Source of the DNA: Psychrobacter sp. TAE2020
GTDB lineage: Bacteria > Pseudomonadota > Gammaproteobacteria > Pseudomonadales > Moraxellaceae
NCBI RefSeq assembly: GCF_018919485.1
Contig: NZ_JAHLMU010000001.1
Coordinates: 472,655 to 536,654 of the forward strand
Length of the DNA: 64,000 nucleotides
Direction of reading: 5' to 3'
Shown piece by piece: positions 46,774 to 55,124 of the stretch. The translations under genes were made by a program, and so were the position numbers. Every line of letters begins with the position of its first letter. The stretch's first letter is position 1. The notes under the pieces were generated by a model that had not been told where the DNA came from, made no database searches, and saw nothing but the letters and a program-made list of their open reading frames with translations.

Positions 46774-47180
46774 CCGATAAAACCTTAAATGCTGAGGTAA
46801 CTGGCACGGCTTGTAGCGCGTATAATAGGGACTGTAATAAAAGTGATGCTGAGCTTAGTAACGCCACCCCCTTAGTATTGGACGAAGACGGCCATCTCTG
46901 TAATCATAATATTTGGACAGCAGCTATCGCCCAGCAACTCGCCGATACTTTAGAGGTTGAGCTAAGTGGCGAGCATTTAGCCGTTTTACAGCAAGTTCGC
47001 AAATTTTTTGATAAATTCAATCATGCTCCTGCTACTCGTCCACTGATCAAATGGCTACAGCAGACCTTACCTGAGCACGACATCAGTAACCAAAAGCTAC
47101 AGCAGCTATTTAACACTGGATTGGTGGCGCGTCATGTCAATCGCTTAGCTGGTCTACCTAAACCACCAAACTGTTTATAG
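46770..47180 (+). CDS. tusE: Sulfur carrier protein TusE / DsrC family
   Basis: A 136-residue protein that accepts sulfur from TusBCD and hands it to MnmA. The core from residue 36 shows LDEDGHLCNHNIWTAAIAQQ, then HLAVLQQVRKFFDKFNHAPATRPLIKW, and the end GLPKPPNCL with the essential cysteine C135 as the second-to-last residue. The second DsrC cysteine ten residues earlier is absent, which marks TusE rather than dissimilatory DsrC. The first 35 residues, with two extra cysteines, are an extension. Start overlaps the tusB stop. Confidence 0.92.
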   Translation: MTDKTLNAEVTGTACSAYNRDCNKSDAELSNATPLVLDEDGHLCNHNIWTAAIAQQLADTLEVELSGEHLAVLQQVRKFFDKFNHAPATRPLIKWLQQTLPEHDISNQKLQQLFNTGLVARHVNRLAGLPKPPNCL

Positions 47181-47268
47181 TTAGTAATTAATAGTTAGTA
47201 GTTAGCAGCATTTTATATATACTTTTTCAGCTTCTCTAGATTCAGCTCTCAGCGTAGTTAACTCATCG

Positions 47269-47296
47269 TTGAACTGGCTTTTTTTAAGCCAGCTCA
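47269..47296. terminator. Weak hairpin between tusE and trmL
   Basis: CTGGCTT and AAGCCAG pair around a five-T loop. The T-run is inside the loop rather than after the stem, so termination is doubtful, but the position between convergent genes fits. Confidence 0.35.
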
Positions 47297-47306
47297 GTTA
47301 AACTCG

Positions 47307-47858
47307 CTATTTGGCATCATAGACAGTCAAAGTATCATAACCAGTGCTGCGACCGTTGTCACCATTGAAGCCCTGCTGTCGCCATACTTCATAGAGACAT
47401 ATTGCTACGCTGTTAGACAGATTTAAGCTGCGCGAATCAGGCAGCATTGGTAGTCTTAGCCAATTATTAACACCAATGTCTTCTCGTATCTCATCAACTA
47501 ACCCAGCTGTTTCAGAGCCAAATACTAAAGCGACATTGCTAACATTAGCTTGAGCAGCATCAGCCTGTTCAGTAAAGCTATAATCGTAGAAGGGCTTGCT
47601 AAGTTTAGTAGTCAAGGCAGTAATAATGTGACAGTCAGAAGCGATTAGAGCCTGCTTAGCGGCTGCCCAATTATCATGAACTTGCAACTGAGCATATTCA
47701 TGATAATCAAGCCCTGCTCGACGCAACTTTTTGTCATCTAGCTCAAAACCTAGCGGCTGCACTAAATGTAGTTGCGCACCACTATTAGCACATAATCGAA
47801 TGATGTTACCAGTATTGCTAGGCATCTTTGGTGCTACTAGCACGATATGAATGGTCAT
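47307..47858 (-). CDS. trmL: tRNA (cytidine(34)-2'-O)-methyltransferase TrmL (SPOUT family)
   Basis: A 183-residue knotted methyltransferase that modifies the wobble base of tRNA-Leu. IVLVAPKMPSNTGNIIRLCA and LHLVQPLGFELDDKKLRRAGLDY are diagnostic, with ALVFGSETAGL and LPMLPDSRSLNLSNSVAICLYE forming the trefoil knot. I start at the ATG at 47858, which has GGAAA before it; an earlier TTG would add 26 hydrophobic residues not seen in the family. The C-terminal tail past the usual end is about 20 residues. Minus strand, alone. Confidence 0.93.
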   Translation of the reverse strand: MTIHIVLVAPKMPSNTGNIIRLCANSGAQLHLVQPLGFELDDKKLRRAGLDYHEYAQLQVHDNWAAAKQALIASDCHIITALTTKLSKPFYDYSFTEQADAAQANVSNVALVFGSETAGLVDEIREDIGVNNWLRLPMLPDSRSLNLSNSVAICLYEVWRQQGFNGDNGRSTGYDTLTVYDAK

Positions 47859-48212
47859 AGAGTTTCCATAAATTAAAAAAAGACCAAAAATTGACAGCTG
47901 TAGTATAATGCAAAAATATATTTTATGATGTTGCAAGCTCAGTAACTGTCTATAGAAATTTACAGAGATAGCGATTTAAAGCTGATCACGGTAATCAAAA
48001 GTTACAGTTTATTAGTAATAATTACACTTTGATACTTTGCATATTTTTTAACTTTTATTATGATGTCTGTGTCGGATAGCAAGCATATGTTAAGATTGAT
48101 ATTTAATCTCTTCATAGAACTACCTATTCAATATTTGATAAATAATGCTCAAGCAAAGCGCTTAGCGTCATTTGTTTTACCTGCACTATCCATCCATTTT
48201 GAGGAAAATATT
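47859..48212. other. Intergenic region between divergent trmL and lipoprotein genes
   Basis: This 354-bp gap has promoters on both strands. An ATG at 48060 could extend the lipoprotein by 51 residues but that would bury the lipobox, so I reject it. No other feature is visible. Confidence 0.4.
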
Positions 48213-48353
48213 ATGAAAAAAGTAATTATCGCATCTTTAGCTGCTATGTTTGTATTGACTGGTTGTAACACATTCAAAGGTTTTGGCCAAGACGTATCAA
48301 GCGCTGGCGATGCCGTAACTGGTACTGCTAAAGAAGTACAGAAAAAAATCTAA
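48213..48353 (+). CDS. Entericidin-like small lipoprotein
   Basis: A 46-residue lipoprotein. The lysine-led signal sequence ends in the lipobox VLTGC, so C18 would carry the lipid. The mature part is only 29 residues: NTFKGFGQDVSSAGDAVTGTAKEVQKK. This Asp/Ser/Thr/Ala-rich pattern with GxDVxxxGxAV matches entericidin A/B proteins, which occur as small envelope lipoproteins, sometimes paired as toxin-antidote. No partner is adjacent. The ATG at 48213 has GAGGAAAA upstream and a clear terminator follows. Confidence 0.88.
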   Translation: MKKVIIASLAAMFVLTGCNTFKGFGQDVSSAGDAVTGTAKEVQKKI

Positions 48354-48374
48354 GCTACTGCTACTTAGAAGTTA

Positions 48375-48407
48375 TAAAAGGCTTACCATTTGGTAAGCCT
48401 TTTTTTG
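48375..48407 (+). terminator. Terminator of the entericidin-like gene
   Basis: AAAGGCTTACCA pairs with TGGTAAGCCTTT across a two-base loop, followed by a T-run. It also has an A-run on the other side and may serve hemW too. Confidence 0.93.
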
Positions 48408-48447
48408 CTTAAAGATACGGCTTAGGCCCCACTATGTGATTTGGTAA

Positions 48448-49809
48448 TCACAGAAACTCTCGCAGGATTTGATTGAGATAGCGCTGACCCAGCTTAGTCG
48501 GTTGCAGTCTATCTGTACTAGCGACCAACAAGCCTTGGTTCACCAGCTTATCTACTTTCGCTGCAATGTTTCTATAAGCCAAGCCAGTGCGCTGAGTAAA
48601 TAATTGCCAACTTACCCCAGTATGCAAGCGTAAGGCATTGAGCATAAACTCACTAACTAATTCGTCACTAGCAATCGTATGCCAGTCAACCATTTTAGGC
48701 GCACTTTTCTTGCTTGTATCCGCTATAAAAGAGCTATCTACAGTCAGGTCTGATAAGTGTTGATAAGCAACATAATCTTTCGGTAGTCGTGATTTACTAA
48801 AGCGATAAATATCGGGCTGTAGCGATGATGCACCCTTTAATATCGAGCCTGATAGTATATTTGCTAAGCGTTTTGACTGATCATCACTAACCGTCACTTT
48901 GCCGTGCGCCCCCGCTCCAATCGCCAAGTAATCACCAAATTGCCAGTAATTCACATTATGACGACAAGGCTGATCTAACCTCCCCGCCCATGCCGATACT
49001 TCATAATTGCTATAGCCTAAACTTTGTAGTAGCGCATTGCCTGCCTGCTCAATATCTGCCAAGTCATCCTCATCGGGCAAGATGGGCTGACTTCGATAAA
49101 ATACTGTATTAGGCTCGATAGTTAGCTGATACCATGAGATATGCGTGGCACCCGTATCATGGGCGGTTTGGATGTCATGTAGCGCCTCAACGAGGGTTTG
49201 CTGCGGTAAGCCATGCATCAAGTCTACATTGACTCGGGTAAAGCCAGCTTCGCGTGCAGCTTTAATGGCCGTTACAGCTTGCATAGGATCATGGATACGC
49301 CCAAGCGTTACTAGCTTCTCCGCAGAGAAGCTTTGTACTCCTATGGACAATCGATTAATTCCTACCTTTAGATATTCAGCAAACGGCGCGTGCTCTAAGG
49401 TTCCGGGATTAGCTTCCATAGTAATTTCGATATCATCAGCAAAGTCAAAGATCTGACGTAATCCAGCAAATAGGCGCTGATATTGCAAAATAGGCAATAA
49501 CGACGGCGTGCCCCCACCAATAAATATTGAGCTGACCTGACGTCCTTGAGTCAAGGGCTGCTGCAGTTTTGCATCTAGCAGTAGCGCATCTACATACTCA
49601 TCATATCTCTCATCCAGCGCCTGCTCACTATCCACTGGTAACTCATGTGAATTAAAGTCACAATAAGGGCACTTTTTTACGCACCATGGAATATGAATGT
49701 ACAGCGCTAGCGGAATATCTAACGCTTTTATAATAGGCAAGCTTGCATTATCTTGCTTAGCCTCAGCTTTATGAATATTGTTATTAGTATCAGGTTGAGA
49801 TATTGACAT
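48448..49809 (-). CDS. hemW: Radical SAM family heme chaperone HemW
   Basis: A 453-residue radical SAM protein that binds heme and is thought to deliver it to membrane enzymes. The cluster cysteines are C43, C47 and C50 (HIPWCVKKCPYCDFNSH). IFIGGGTPSLL, MEANPGTLE and GINRLSIGVQSF are standard radical SAM and HemW segments. CRHNVNYWQFGDYLAIGAGAH carries the HNxxYW heme-site motif, with a winged-helix C-terminal domain. A 20-residue polar N-terminal tail and about 35 residues inserted near 330-350 exceed the usual length of about 380. Confidence 0.93.
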   Translation of the reverse strand: MSISQPDTNNNIHKAEAKQDNASLPIIKALDIPLALYIHIPWCVKKCPYCDFNSHELPVDSEQALDERYDEYVDALLLDAKLQQPLTQGRQVSSIFIGGGTPSLLPILQYQRLFAGLRQIFDFADDIEITMEANPGTLEHAPFAEYLKVGINRLSIGVQSFSAEKLVTLGRIHDPMQAVTAIKAAREAGFTRVNVDLMHGLPQQTLVEALHDIQTAHDTGATHISWYQLTIEPNTVFYRSQPILPDEDDLADIEQAGNALLQSLGYSNYEVSAWAGRLDQPCRHNVNYWQFGDYLAIGAGAHGKVTVSDDQSKRLANILSGSILKGASSLQPDIYRFSKSRLPKDYVAYQHLSDLTVDSSFIADTSKKSAPKMVDWHTIASDELVSEFMLNALRLHTGVSWQLFTQRTGLAYRNIAAKVDKLVNQGLLVASTDRLQPTKLGQRYLNQILREFL

Positions 49810-50079
49810 AGGATAAACTTATAGTTGCAAGACTGCATTGAGCAGTAGATGTGGCTGGCTAGAGTAACGGCTAAACCAATAAAAGCAAAGCTTTGATGAT
49901 ATTTGATTAATAGTGGTTGTCTGCTAAAAAAACAATGAGTGATAAAGATAAGAGCTGAAATAGGCTATATTGATAACATAACCAGTAACAAACGCTAATA
50001 CTAACCGTCTACACTTATAGGCAAAATGGTTGGCAGATATTGATAATATTCTAACAACAGTGAAAAAAGGACATCAAGC

Positions 50080-50565
50080 ATGGCGTATTGGTTAATGAAA
50101 TCTAATCCTAAGTTTTTTGGTATTGACGACCTGCGCCGCATGGGGACTGATACTTGGGACGGCGTACGTAACTATCGTGCCCGAAATTTTATGCGTGATG
50201 ATATGAAAGTCGGTGATCAAGTGATTTTTTATCATTCAAGCGCCAAACCCTCTGGTGTCGCTGGAATCATGACTATCAGTAAGGCGGGCTACCCTGATCC
50301 CAGTCAGTTCCATCCTGAACATCGCCATTATGACCCTATAGCGACCGAAGAACAGCCACGCTGGTATATGGTGGAGGTTACTTTTGAGCAGGCCTTGATA
50401 GAAACCTTACCCTTATCTGCTATTAAATTCATACCGGCTCTTGAAGATTCTTTATTACTTAGAAAAGGCTGTCAGCAATTGACGGTTATTCCCCTTGAAC
50501 CTAAGCACTGGCAAGCGATAATGGATATGGCTGAAAGCTTAGAGTTGTTAGAGGACTATGAATAA
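50080..50565 (+). CDS. EVE domain-containing protein
   Basis: A 161-residue single-domain protein of the EVE/PUA-like superfamily, as in human THYN1. It opens with AYWLMKSNPKFFGIDDL, then DGVRNYRARNFMRDDMKVGDQVIFYHS, and ends LLRKGCQQLTVIPLEPKHWQAI. The conserved pocket residues would bind a modified base in DNA or RNA. In bacteria these proteins are often stand-alone housekeeping genes, and nothing adjacent indicates a restriction system. AAAAGGA precedes the ATG. Confidence 0.92.
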   Translation: MAYWLMKSNPKFFGIDDLRRMGTDTWDGVRNYRARNFMRDDMKVGDQVIFYHSSAKPSGVAGIMTISKAGYPDPSQFHPEHRHYDPIATEEQPRWYMVEVTFEQALIETLPLSAIKFIPALEDSLLLRKGCQQLTVIPLEPKHWQAIMDMAESLELLEDYE

Positions 50566-50973
50566 GATATAGCTATAAGAATCAATCAGATTTTCTTACT
50601 GGTTCGGTTCCTTAGTGAGGGCTTGAACCTTTGACTATAGGCGAATAGTATCAATGTTTTAACTCGCTGAGATAGCCACAGTGTAATTTGTGGTGTAAAT
50701 TTAGTGAGCTTTTGGATCATTATTTTTATTTACCATAAGCGCTGTTATGGGAATAGTATTTTATGGAAATAATGAACTTTTTGGAGATGGGTTTGCGAGC
50801 AGTCATCTTACTTATATGTGCTTGAGTCTGATTACCGCTTAAATAGAACACTCAATATTGAAGCAATAGAAAACCTTAGAAAACATAAGCTTCTTGTTTT
50901 TAACTCCTATTACACTATTTTCAGTATAGAAGAGACGGTTAATATATATTGCTTTGAAAAACAAGGTTTAAAA
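50566..50973. other. AT-rich gap with a possible decayed reading frame
   Basis: Bases 50763-50822 encode MEIMNFLEMGLRAVILLICA and stop. A second frame, from about 50818 (GTG) to 51000, continues with protein-like sequence (SDYRLNRTLNIEAIENLRKH...). The latter has no ATG or ribosome site and overlaps the DUF4298 stop. Together they may be a small frameshifted relic. Its coding character is weak and I cannot name it. Confidence 0.3.
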
Positions 50974-51270
50974 TCAACGGTCTATAACATTGAGTCCTAG
51001 CCTCATCCAACGAATTGCCTGTTCTTGATGATCGGTTAACGCACTCCAAAGAGCGTCTTCACTAGTGATGGAATACCTATTATCTGTACACTCAACCATC
51101 ACCTTGTTTTCATGATCGTCTCTCCACTGCTCACTCTGATAGTAAGTTTGAAGCTCAGATAATAATGTACTGGCTTCTAGCCATTTTTCCTGAGCATCTT
51201 GCATCTGTTCATTTAGCTCGTGCCAACGCTCATACTTTTTTTGCAGCGCTTGGGCATCAAAAACATCCAT
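50974..51270 (-). CDS. DUF4298 domain-containing protein
   Basis: A 98-residue soluble protein with a helical N-terminal half (ALQKKYERWHELNEQMQDAQEKW) and the LSELQTYYQSEQWRDDHE segment typical of DUF4298, followed by SITSEDALWSAL and IRWMRLGLNVID. The function of the family is unknown. It lies at the end of the redox gene block but is separated from the nitroreductase gene by about 100 bp. The ATG at 51270 has a weak GGAGTAATACA site upstream. Confidence 0.82.
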   Translation of the reverse strand: MDVFDAQALQKKYERWHELNEQMQDAQEKWLEASTLLSELQTYYQSEQWRDDHENKVMVECTDNRYSITSEDALWSALTDHQEQAIRWMRLGLNVIDR

Positions 51271-51367
51271 TGTATTACTCCAGTCTATAAATATAAAAAA
51301 ACCAATAAAACCGCTCAGATATATTCATAGCAGCTTCATTGGTTATATTGTATTCAAAGCTAATATA

Positions 51368-51976
51368 TTAGCCAAATACTTTCATACGCTCTTCTACAGG
51401 CTGAAACGCTTTTTCGCCTGCTGGCTGATCAATAGAACCGAATACCATTTGAGCGTTCAACTCCCAATCATCAGCGATATTCCATGCATCAGCAACTCTC
51501 TGATCGATGACTGGATTATAATGCTGCAAGTTAGCGCCGATATCTAAGCTCGCTAATGCTGTCCAAATCACATATTGATGCATAGCACTGGTCTGATGTG
51601 CCCAAATTGGGAACTTATCCGCATATAGAGGTGCTGCTTCTTGCATGTTTCTCACGACGCCTTTGTCCTCGAAGAACAATACTGTCCCCGCACCCGCTCT
51701 AAAGCCTACGATTTTATCTTTAGTACCTTGGAACTTCTCGTCATCACCGACGATAACCTTAAGTGTCTCTTCAGTGATGTCCCATAATTTTTTATGATCT
51801 TCACCGAATAACACCACGATACGCGCGGACTGTGAGTTAAAAGCGGATGGCGTGTGCAAGACTGCATGCTCAACCAGCTTAACCACTTCATCATTAGAAA
51901 CGGGTAGCTGATCGCTTAGTGCATAGATAGAACGACGCTTTTCGGCTAGTTGTTGTAAGTCTTTTAAATTTGACAT
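51368..51976 (-). CDS. Nitroreductase family protein
   Basis: A 202-residue flavin-dependent reductase. The N-terminal RRSIYALSDQLPVSNDEVVKLV and HTPSAFNSQSARIVVLFG are the FMN-binding signature of the small nitroreductase subclass that includes yeast Frm2/Hbn1-like and bacterial YdgI-like proteins. ASLDIGANLQHYNP closes the flavin pocket. It probably reduces quinones, nitro compounds or aldehydes. CGGAGAA precedes the ATG. It follows the two pirin genes in the same direction, likely in one transcript. Confidence 0.92.
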   Translation of the reverse strand: MSNLKDLQQLAEKRRSIYALSDQLPVSNDEVVKLVEHAVLHTPSAFNSQSARIVVLFGEDHKKLWDITEETLKVIVGDDEKFQGTKDKIVGFRAGAGTVLFFEDKGVVRNMQEAAPLYADKFPIWAHQTSAMHQYVIWTALASLDIGANLQHYNPVIDQRVADAWNIADDWELNAQMVFGSIDQPAGEKAFQPVEERMKVFG

Positions 51977-52038
51977 AGTTTTCTCCGTTAGGTTTAAATT
52001 AAAATTTATTAAATGATAAAAGTATTAACCCTTAGACT

Positions 52039-52977
52039 TTAACCTTTAAAGCCTTGAGGTAATTCAGGCGCTGGTAAGCGTTTCATATCTGAGTCCACTT
52101 CACCAAAGCGCTCATGACCGTTGTTCCAATCGATAATTGATTGCTCGATCTCTTCCTTACTATCAGCGACGAAGTTCCACCATAGCAGTACTTTTTGATC
52201 TAAAGGCTCACCGCCTAAAAACATGACGCGTGTGCCTTTTTTAGCGCTAATTTTCACGTTACGCTTATCGGTAATATCAGCCTCATCAAAGCGAATGAGC
52301 TCATCTTGCTGATAGGTTTTGTCTTTAAGCGCAACCTCACCGACGACGACTAATATGCCGTGCTCAAAGCCTTTATACAAGTTAAGGGTCACCTCACTGT
52401 CTTGTATAAAATCAACATCGATACCGACTAGCTTTGAGTATTGCAGGGTTGGCGCGGTATAAGTCTCTCTTGCCGTATTAGTATAGCTACCCGTAGTCAA
52501 AGTCAATTTGACGTCATTTTCGGTCCACGTTGGCAGCTCAGGATAATGATGAAAGCTGCGTTCAATCTGCTGATCAGTCGGTAGTGCAATCCATAATTGC
52601 ACGGCATGTAGAGCACGTGCTGCCTCATCTGAGCCACCGTTTTCTGGAAAGACGCTCTGCTCAGTATGACTAATACCTTGGGTCAGACCTGTTCCAGCCG
52701 TCATTAGATTGACTTCGTTTTTAGTAATCACTTTCTCATTACCTAAGCTATCTTTGTGCAATACTTCGCCTTCTAACATCCAGGTAAAGGTCTGCAAGTT
52801 AGTATGTGGATGACGACCTACCTGTAATCCTGGCTCTTGCTCACCAAACTCAGCGGGGCCTGCATGATCTAAAAAGCACCAAGCACCGATAGGTTCTTTG
52901 CCTTTATTAGGGAGCAGGCGCGCAATCAGAATACCGCCAACATCAGCAAGCCTTGGCTCTAGGGTTTGAATACTCAT
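52039..52977 (-). CDS. Pirin family protein (PirB-like)
   Basis: A 312-residue bicupin of the pirin family. The first cupin carries LQVGRHPHTNLQTFTWMLEGEV (H56, H58) and GTGLTQGISHTEQ, the rest of the metal-binding set. The C-terminal cupin is degenerate, with VMFLGGEPLDQKVLLWWNFV near the end. Pirins may act as quercetinase-like dioxygenases or metal-dependent regulators. AGAGGTAGATA stands just before the ATG. It lies between the YhhW-like pirin and the nitroreductase gene. Confidence 0.88.
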   Translation of the reverse strand: MSIQTLEPRLADVGGILIARLLPNKGKEPIGAWCFLDHAGPAEFGEQEPGLQVGRHPHTNLQTFTWMLEGEVLHKDSLGNEKVITKNEVNLMTAGTGLTQGISHTEQSVFPENGGSDEAARALHAVQLWIALPTDQQIERSFHHYPELPTWTENDVKLTLTTGSYTNTARETYTAPTLQYSKLVGIDVDFIQDSEVTLNLYKGFEHGILVVVGEVALKDKTYQQDELIRFDEADITDKRNVKISAKKGTRVMFLGGEPLDQKVLLWWNFVADSKEEIEQSIIDWNNGHERFGEVDSDMKRLPAPELPQGFKG

Positions 52978-53015
52978 TATCTACCTCTTGTTATCGATTA
53001 TTAATTGTTTAAAGT

Positions 53016-53038
53016 AGGCTGGGTTTTTAACCCAGCAT
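53016..53038 (-). terminator. Intercistronic hairpin between the two pirin genes
   Basis: GCTGGG and CCCAGC pair around a seven-base AT loop, about 20 bp after the upstream pirin stop. No T-run follows on the minus strand, so it could be a partial terminator or an mRNA-processing element. Confidence 0.5.
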
Positions 53039-53057
53039 CTAGCCTTAGGCCCTATCT

Positions 53058-53768
53058 TTACTGCATCGGTACTTCCATTAACAATACTCTAGAGTCCTCA
53101 GTAGCATCCATTATGAAGCTTTTAGTATCCCAAACGCCTAAACCATCGCGAGTAGCTAAAGTGTTACCGTTAATCGTGACACTACCTTCTAGTACTAACA
53201 CGTAGACACCATTATTAGCATCTTTCAGGTCATAAGTTTCGGTAACGCCTTTGTCGAAATTACCCATATGGAACCAAGCGTTCTGATGAATCCAAACCCC
53301 AGCGTCGTCTGCGTTTGGCGATAGCACTTGGTTGAACTCATTAGCTTTCATGTGCTCATCCATACGCACTTGCTGATAACGCGGTGTCACACCCATTTTG
53401 TTAGGTATCACCCAGATTTGTAGGAACTTGACTGGCTCGTTGGCATCACCATTCATCTCACTATGAGTAATACCTGTGCCCGCTGACATGACCTGAATCT
53501 CACCAGTTTCGATAATACCTTCGTGACCGATATTATCGCCATGACCAAGCTTGCCAGATAGGGGAATACTGATAATCTCCATATCGCGATGTGAGTGCTG
53601 ACCAAAGCCTTGACCACCAATTACAAAATCATCGTTAATGACTCGTAGCGCACCAAAGCCCATACGCTCTGGATTAAGATAGTTGGCGAAGCTAAAAGTA
53701 TGACGGCTTTTAAGCCAACCGTGATCAGCGTTGCCACGAGAGTCGGCGGCATGATAAAGTGTTTTCAT
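53058..53768 (-). CDS. Pirin family protein, YhhW (quercetinase) type
   Basis: A 236-residue pirin closely following E. coli YhhW. Metal ligands are H58 and H60 (GQHSHRDMEIIS), H102 and E104 (ITHSEMNGD), matching H57, H59, H101 and E103 of YhhW with an offset of one. The DHGWLKSRHTFSFANYLNP start is family-typical. E. coli YhhW has quercetin 2,3-dioxygenase activity in vitro. It is first in a minus-strand transcript (yhhW-like, pirin, nitroreductase) and divergent from the broken GNAT gene, with the shared 49-bp element between them. Confidence 0.92.
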   Translation of the reverse strand: MKTLYHAADSRGNADHGWLKSRHTFSFANYLNPERMGFGALRVINDDFVIGGQGFGQHSHRDMEIISIPLSGKLGHGDNIGHEGIIETGEIQVMSAGTGITHSEMNGDANEPVKFLQIWVIPNKMGVTPRYQQVRMDEHMKANEFNQVLSPNADDAGVWIHQNAWFHMGNFDKGVTETYDLKDANNGVYVLVLEGSVTINGNTLATRDGLGVWDTKSFIMDATEDSRVLLMEVPMQ

Positions 53769-53832
53769 AAGTTATCCTTTATAATTGGTTGCTTATTTAA
53801 GCTATGGGTCTATTATAATTGTTGACTACATA

Positions 53833-53881
53833 TAGATAAACAATGATTGTTGCAAATGACTATTCTTATTTATAGAACAAT
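53833..53881. promoter_or_regulatory. Shared 49-bp element, copy 1 (pirin / GNAT promoter region)
   Basis: By direct reading this 49-bp block matches copy 2 at 56198-56246 at 38 of 49 positions with no gap. Conserved parts are TAGATAAAC, TGAT, CAAAT and TTCTTATTTA-AGAACAAT. It lies in the divergent gap between the YhhW-like pirin and the GNAT pseudogene. It is a candidate binding site for the LysR regulator encoded at 56262, overlapping the likely promoters. That assignment is inferred from position. Confidence 0.7.
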
Positions 53882-53985
53882 AGATGCTTGGAATTAACCT
53901 AATATAATAGTCACGCCATAATTCGCGTCACCCATTAGTACCAATAGACAGGTGCAAAAATATTAATTACAAAGAGAGAATAACA

Positions 53986-54312
53986 ATGTCAAATCAGCAT
54001 ACAACGCATTACGATGTGATCGACAATAAAAGCCAAAATCGCTTTGAGATTCATATTGATGATCAAATTGCCTTTGAAGACTATGAGTTTTTTACCACCT
54101 CATAAGGTGAGAAGGGTATTGAATATAAGCACACTTTATTACCAGAAGCGCTTAGTGGTCGCGGTATTGCAGGCTACTTAGTTAAGGTTATCTTAGATTG
54201 TGCAGCCGCTAGAAAACTGCGCGTAAAGCCAACTTGTCCTTATGTGAAGTCTTACATTGATAAGCATCCAGAATACCAAGCCGATTCGGTGTTTCATGGT
54301 GCGAAAGCCTAA
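53986..54312 (+). pseudogene. GNAT-family N-acetyltransferase gene interrupted by an in-frame TAA
   Basis: The frame encodes 108 residues but codon 40 (54103-54105) is TAA. The part before (NRFEIHIDDQIAFEDYEFFTTS) and after (GEKGIEYKHTLLPEALSGRG, then IAGYLVKVILDCAAARKLRV and SYIDKHPEY) form one complete YidJ/YjdJ-like GNAT domain, with the acetyl-CoA loop SGRGIAGYL. There is a GAGAGAATA site before the ATG and a terminator after. A CAA-to-TAA change would explain it. Sequencing error or readthrough cannot be excluded. Confidence 0.88.
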
Positions 54313-54324
54313 GACAATATGCAT

Positions 54325-54358
54325 AAAAAAAGCCATGATAAATCATCATGGCTTTTTA
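54325..54358. terminator. Bidirectional terminator after the GNAT gene
   Basis: AAAAAGCCATGAT pairs with ATCATGGCTTTTT across a five-base loop. It lies between the GNAT pseudogene and the converging DUF1275 gene. Confidence 0.93.
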
Positions 54359-54395
54359 CGATTAATGGCATTACTCAGTAACGGTAGAACTTTTA

Positions 54396-55124
54396 TTAAC
54401 TAATATGCTGTAAGAACTCTGAATTACGTGCTAGTAGTGATAAGTACAACACAGGAATGACAAACAAACCGACTGCCCAATAACTGAGATTCACGTACAG
54501 CACCGCACCGAGTAGCGCGCCAATCACAAAGCTGATAACCAATGCCGCGCTATGCCCCAATTTTTTGGCATTATCAGCGCTACGGTTGGCAATATAATCT
54601 GACAGACCAATACCCAGTTGAGTCGTATTACCCGTCATTAATACCGTAGGACTCATATGTTTGATGACTGTTTTACTAGCCGTATTACGAATAGCAAGTG
54701 CGGTTAAACCTAAGCCACCAGTGATGGCGACGGTTATATCGCCTGCTTTAGTGAAAGGTTGAAAGGACAATCCTGCTATCATAAATGCGCTCAAAAATAG
54801 CGCTTCTGCCAAGAACAAATGACTAAGTACTAACGTTTGCCTCTGACTTTTATCAATATATATTTTGGTAATAACTACCGTTATTATAAAAAGTGGCACC
54901 GATGCCAGCTTGATCCACAAGCCATCTTCACCTTTAACCAAACCGCTACCAGCCAGTACTAAGTTACCCGTGACATGAGCGGTAAAAAAGCCAAATAAAG
55001 TGATAAAGCCAATGGTATCAATCGCCCCACCAACTATCGTTAATAGTATAGGCGCTTGATAGCGTTGCCAAAAGCTTGGTGTCTTACGATCTAGAGTGTT
55101 GTTATCAGCGACAGCTTTAGGCAC
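54396..55124 (-). CDS. DUF1275 (YoaK family) membrane protein
   Basis: A 242-residue inner-membrane protein with six or seven hydrophobic segments. The family signatures are GGAIDTIGFITLFGFFTAHVTGN near the N-terminus and LAIRNTASKTVIKHMSPTVLMTGNTTQLG in the middle. Function unknown. A TTG at 55139 is one possible start, but a GTG at 55124 has AGGAAAT at perfect spacing and overlaps the upstream reductase stop by eight bases, the usual sign of coupling. I use that GTG. It is the last gene of a three-gene minus-strand operon with the FMN reductase and DoxX. Confidence 0.87.
   Translation of the reverse strand: MPKAVADNNTLDRKTPSFWQRYQAPILLTIVGGAIDTIGFITLFGFFTAHVTGNLVLAGSGLVKGEDGLWIKLASVPLFIITVVITKIYIDKSQRQTLVLSHLFLAEALFLSAFMIAGLSFQPFTKAGDITVAITGGLGLTALAIRNTASKTVIKHMSPTVLMTGNTTQLGIGLSDYIANRSADNAKKLGHSAALVISFVIGALLGAVLYVNLSYWAVGLFVIPVLYLSLLARNSEFLQHIS

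Noticed and set aside
48060-48212. N-terminal extension of the entericidin-like protein from an upstream ATG
   Set aside because: It would place 51 residues before the lysine-led signal sequence and lipobox; the ATG at 48213 has a good ribosome site.
50763-50822. A real 20-residue peptide gene
   Set aside because: Too short and without supporting context; treated as part of a possible relic.
53005-53205. Plus-strand frame over the pirin gap
   Set aside because: It overlaps the YhhW-like coding sequence antisense and has no family likeness.
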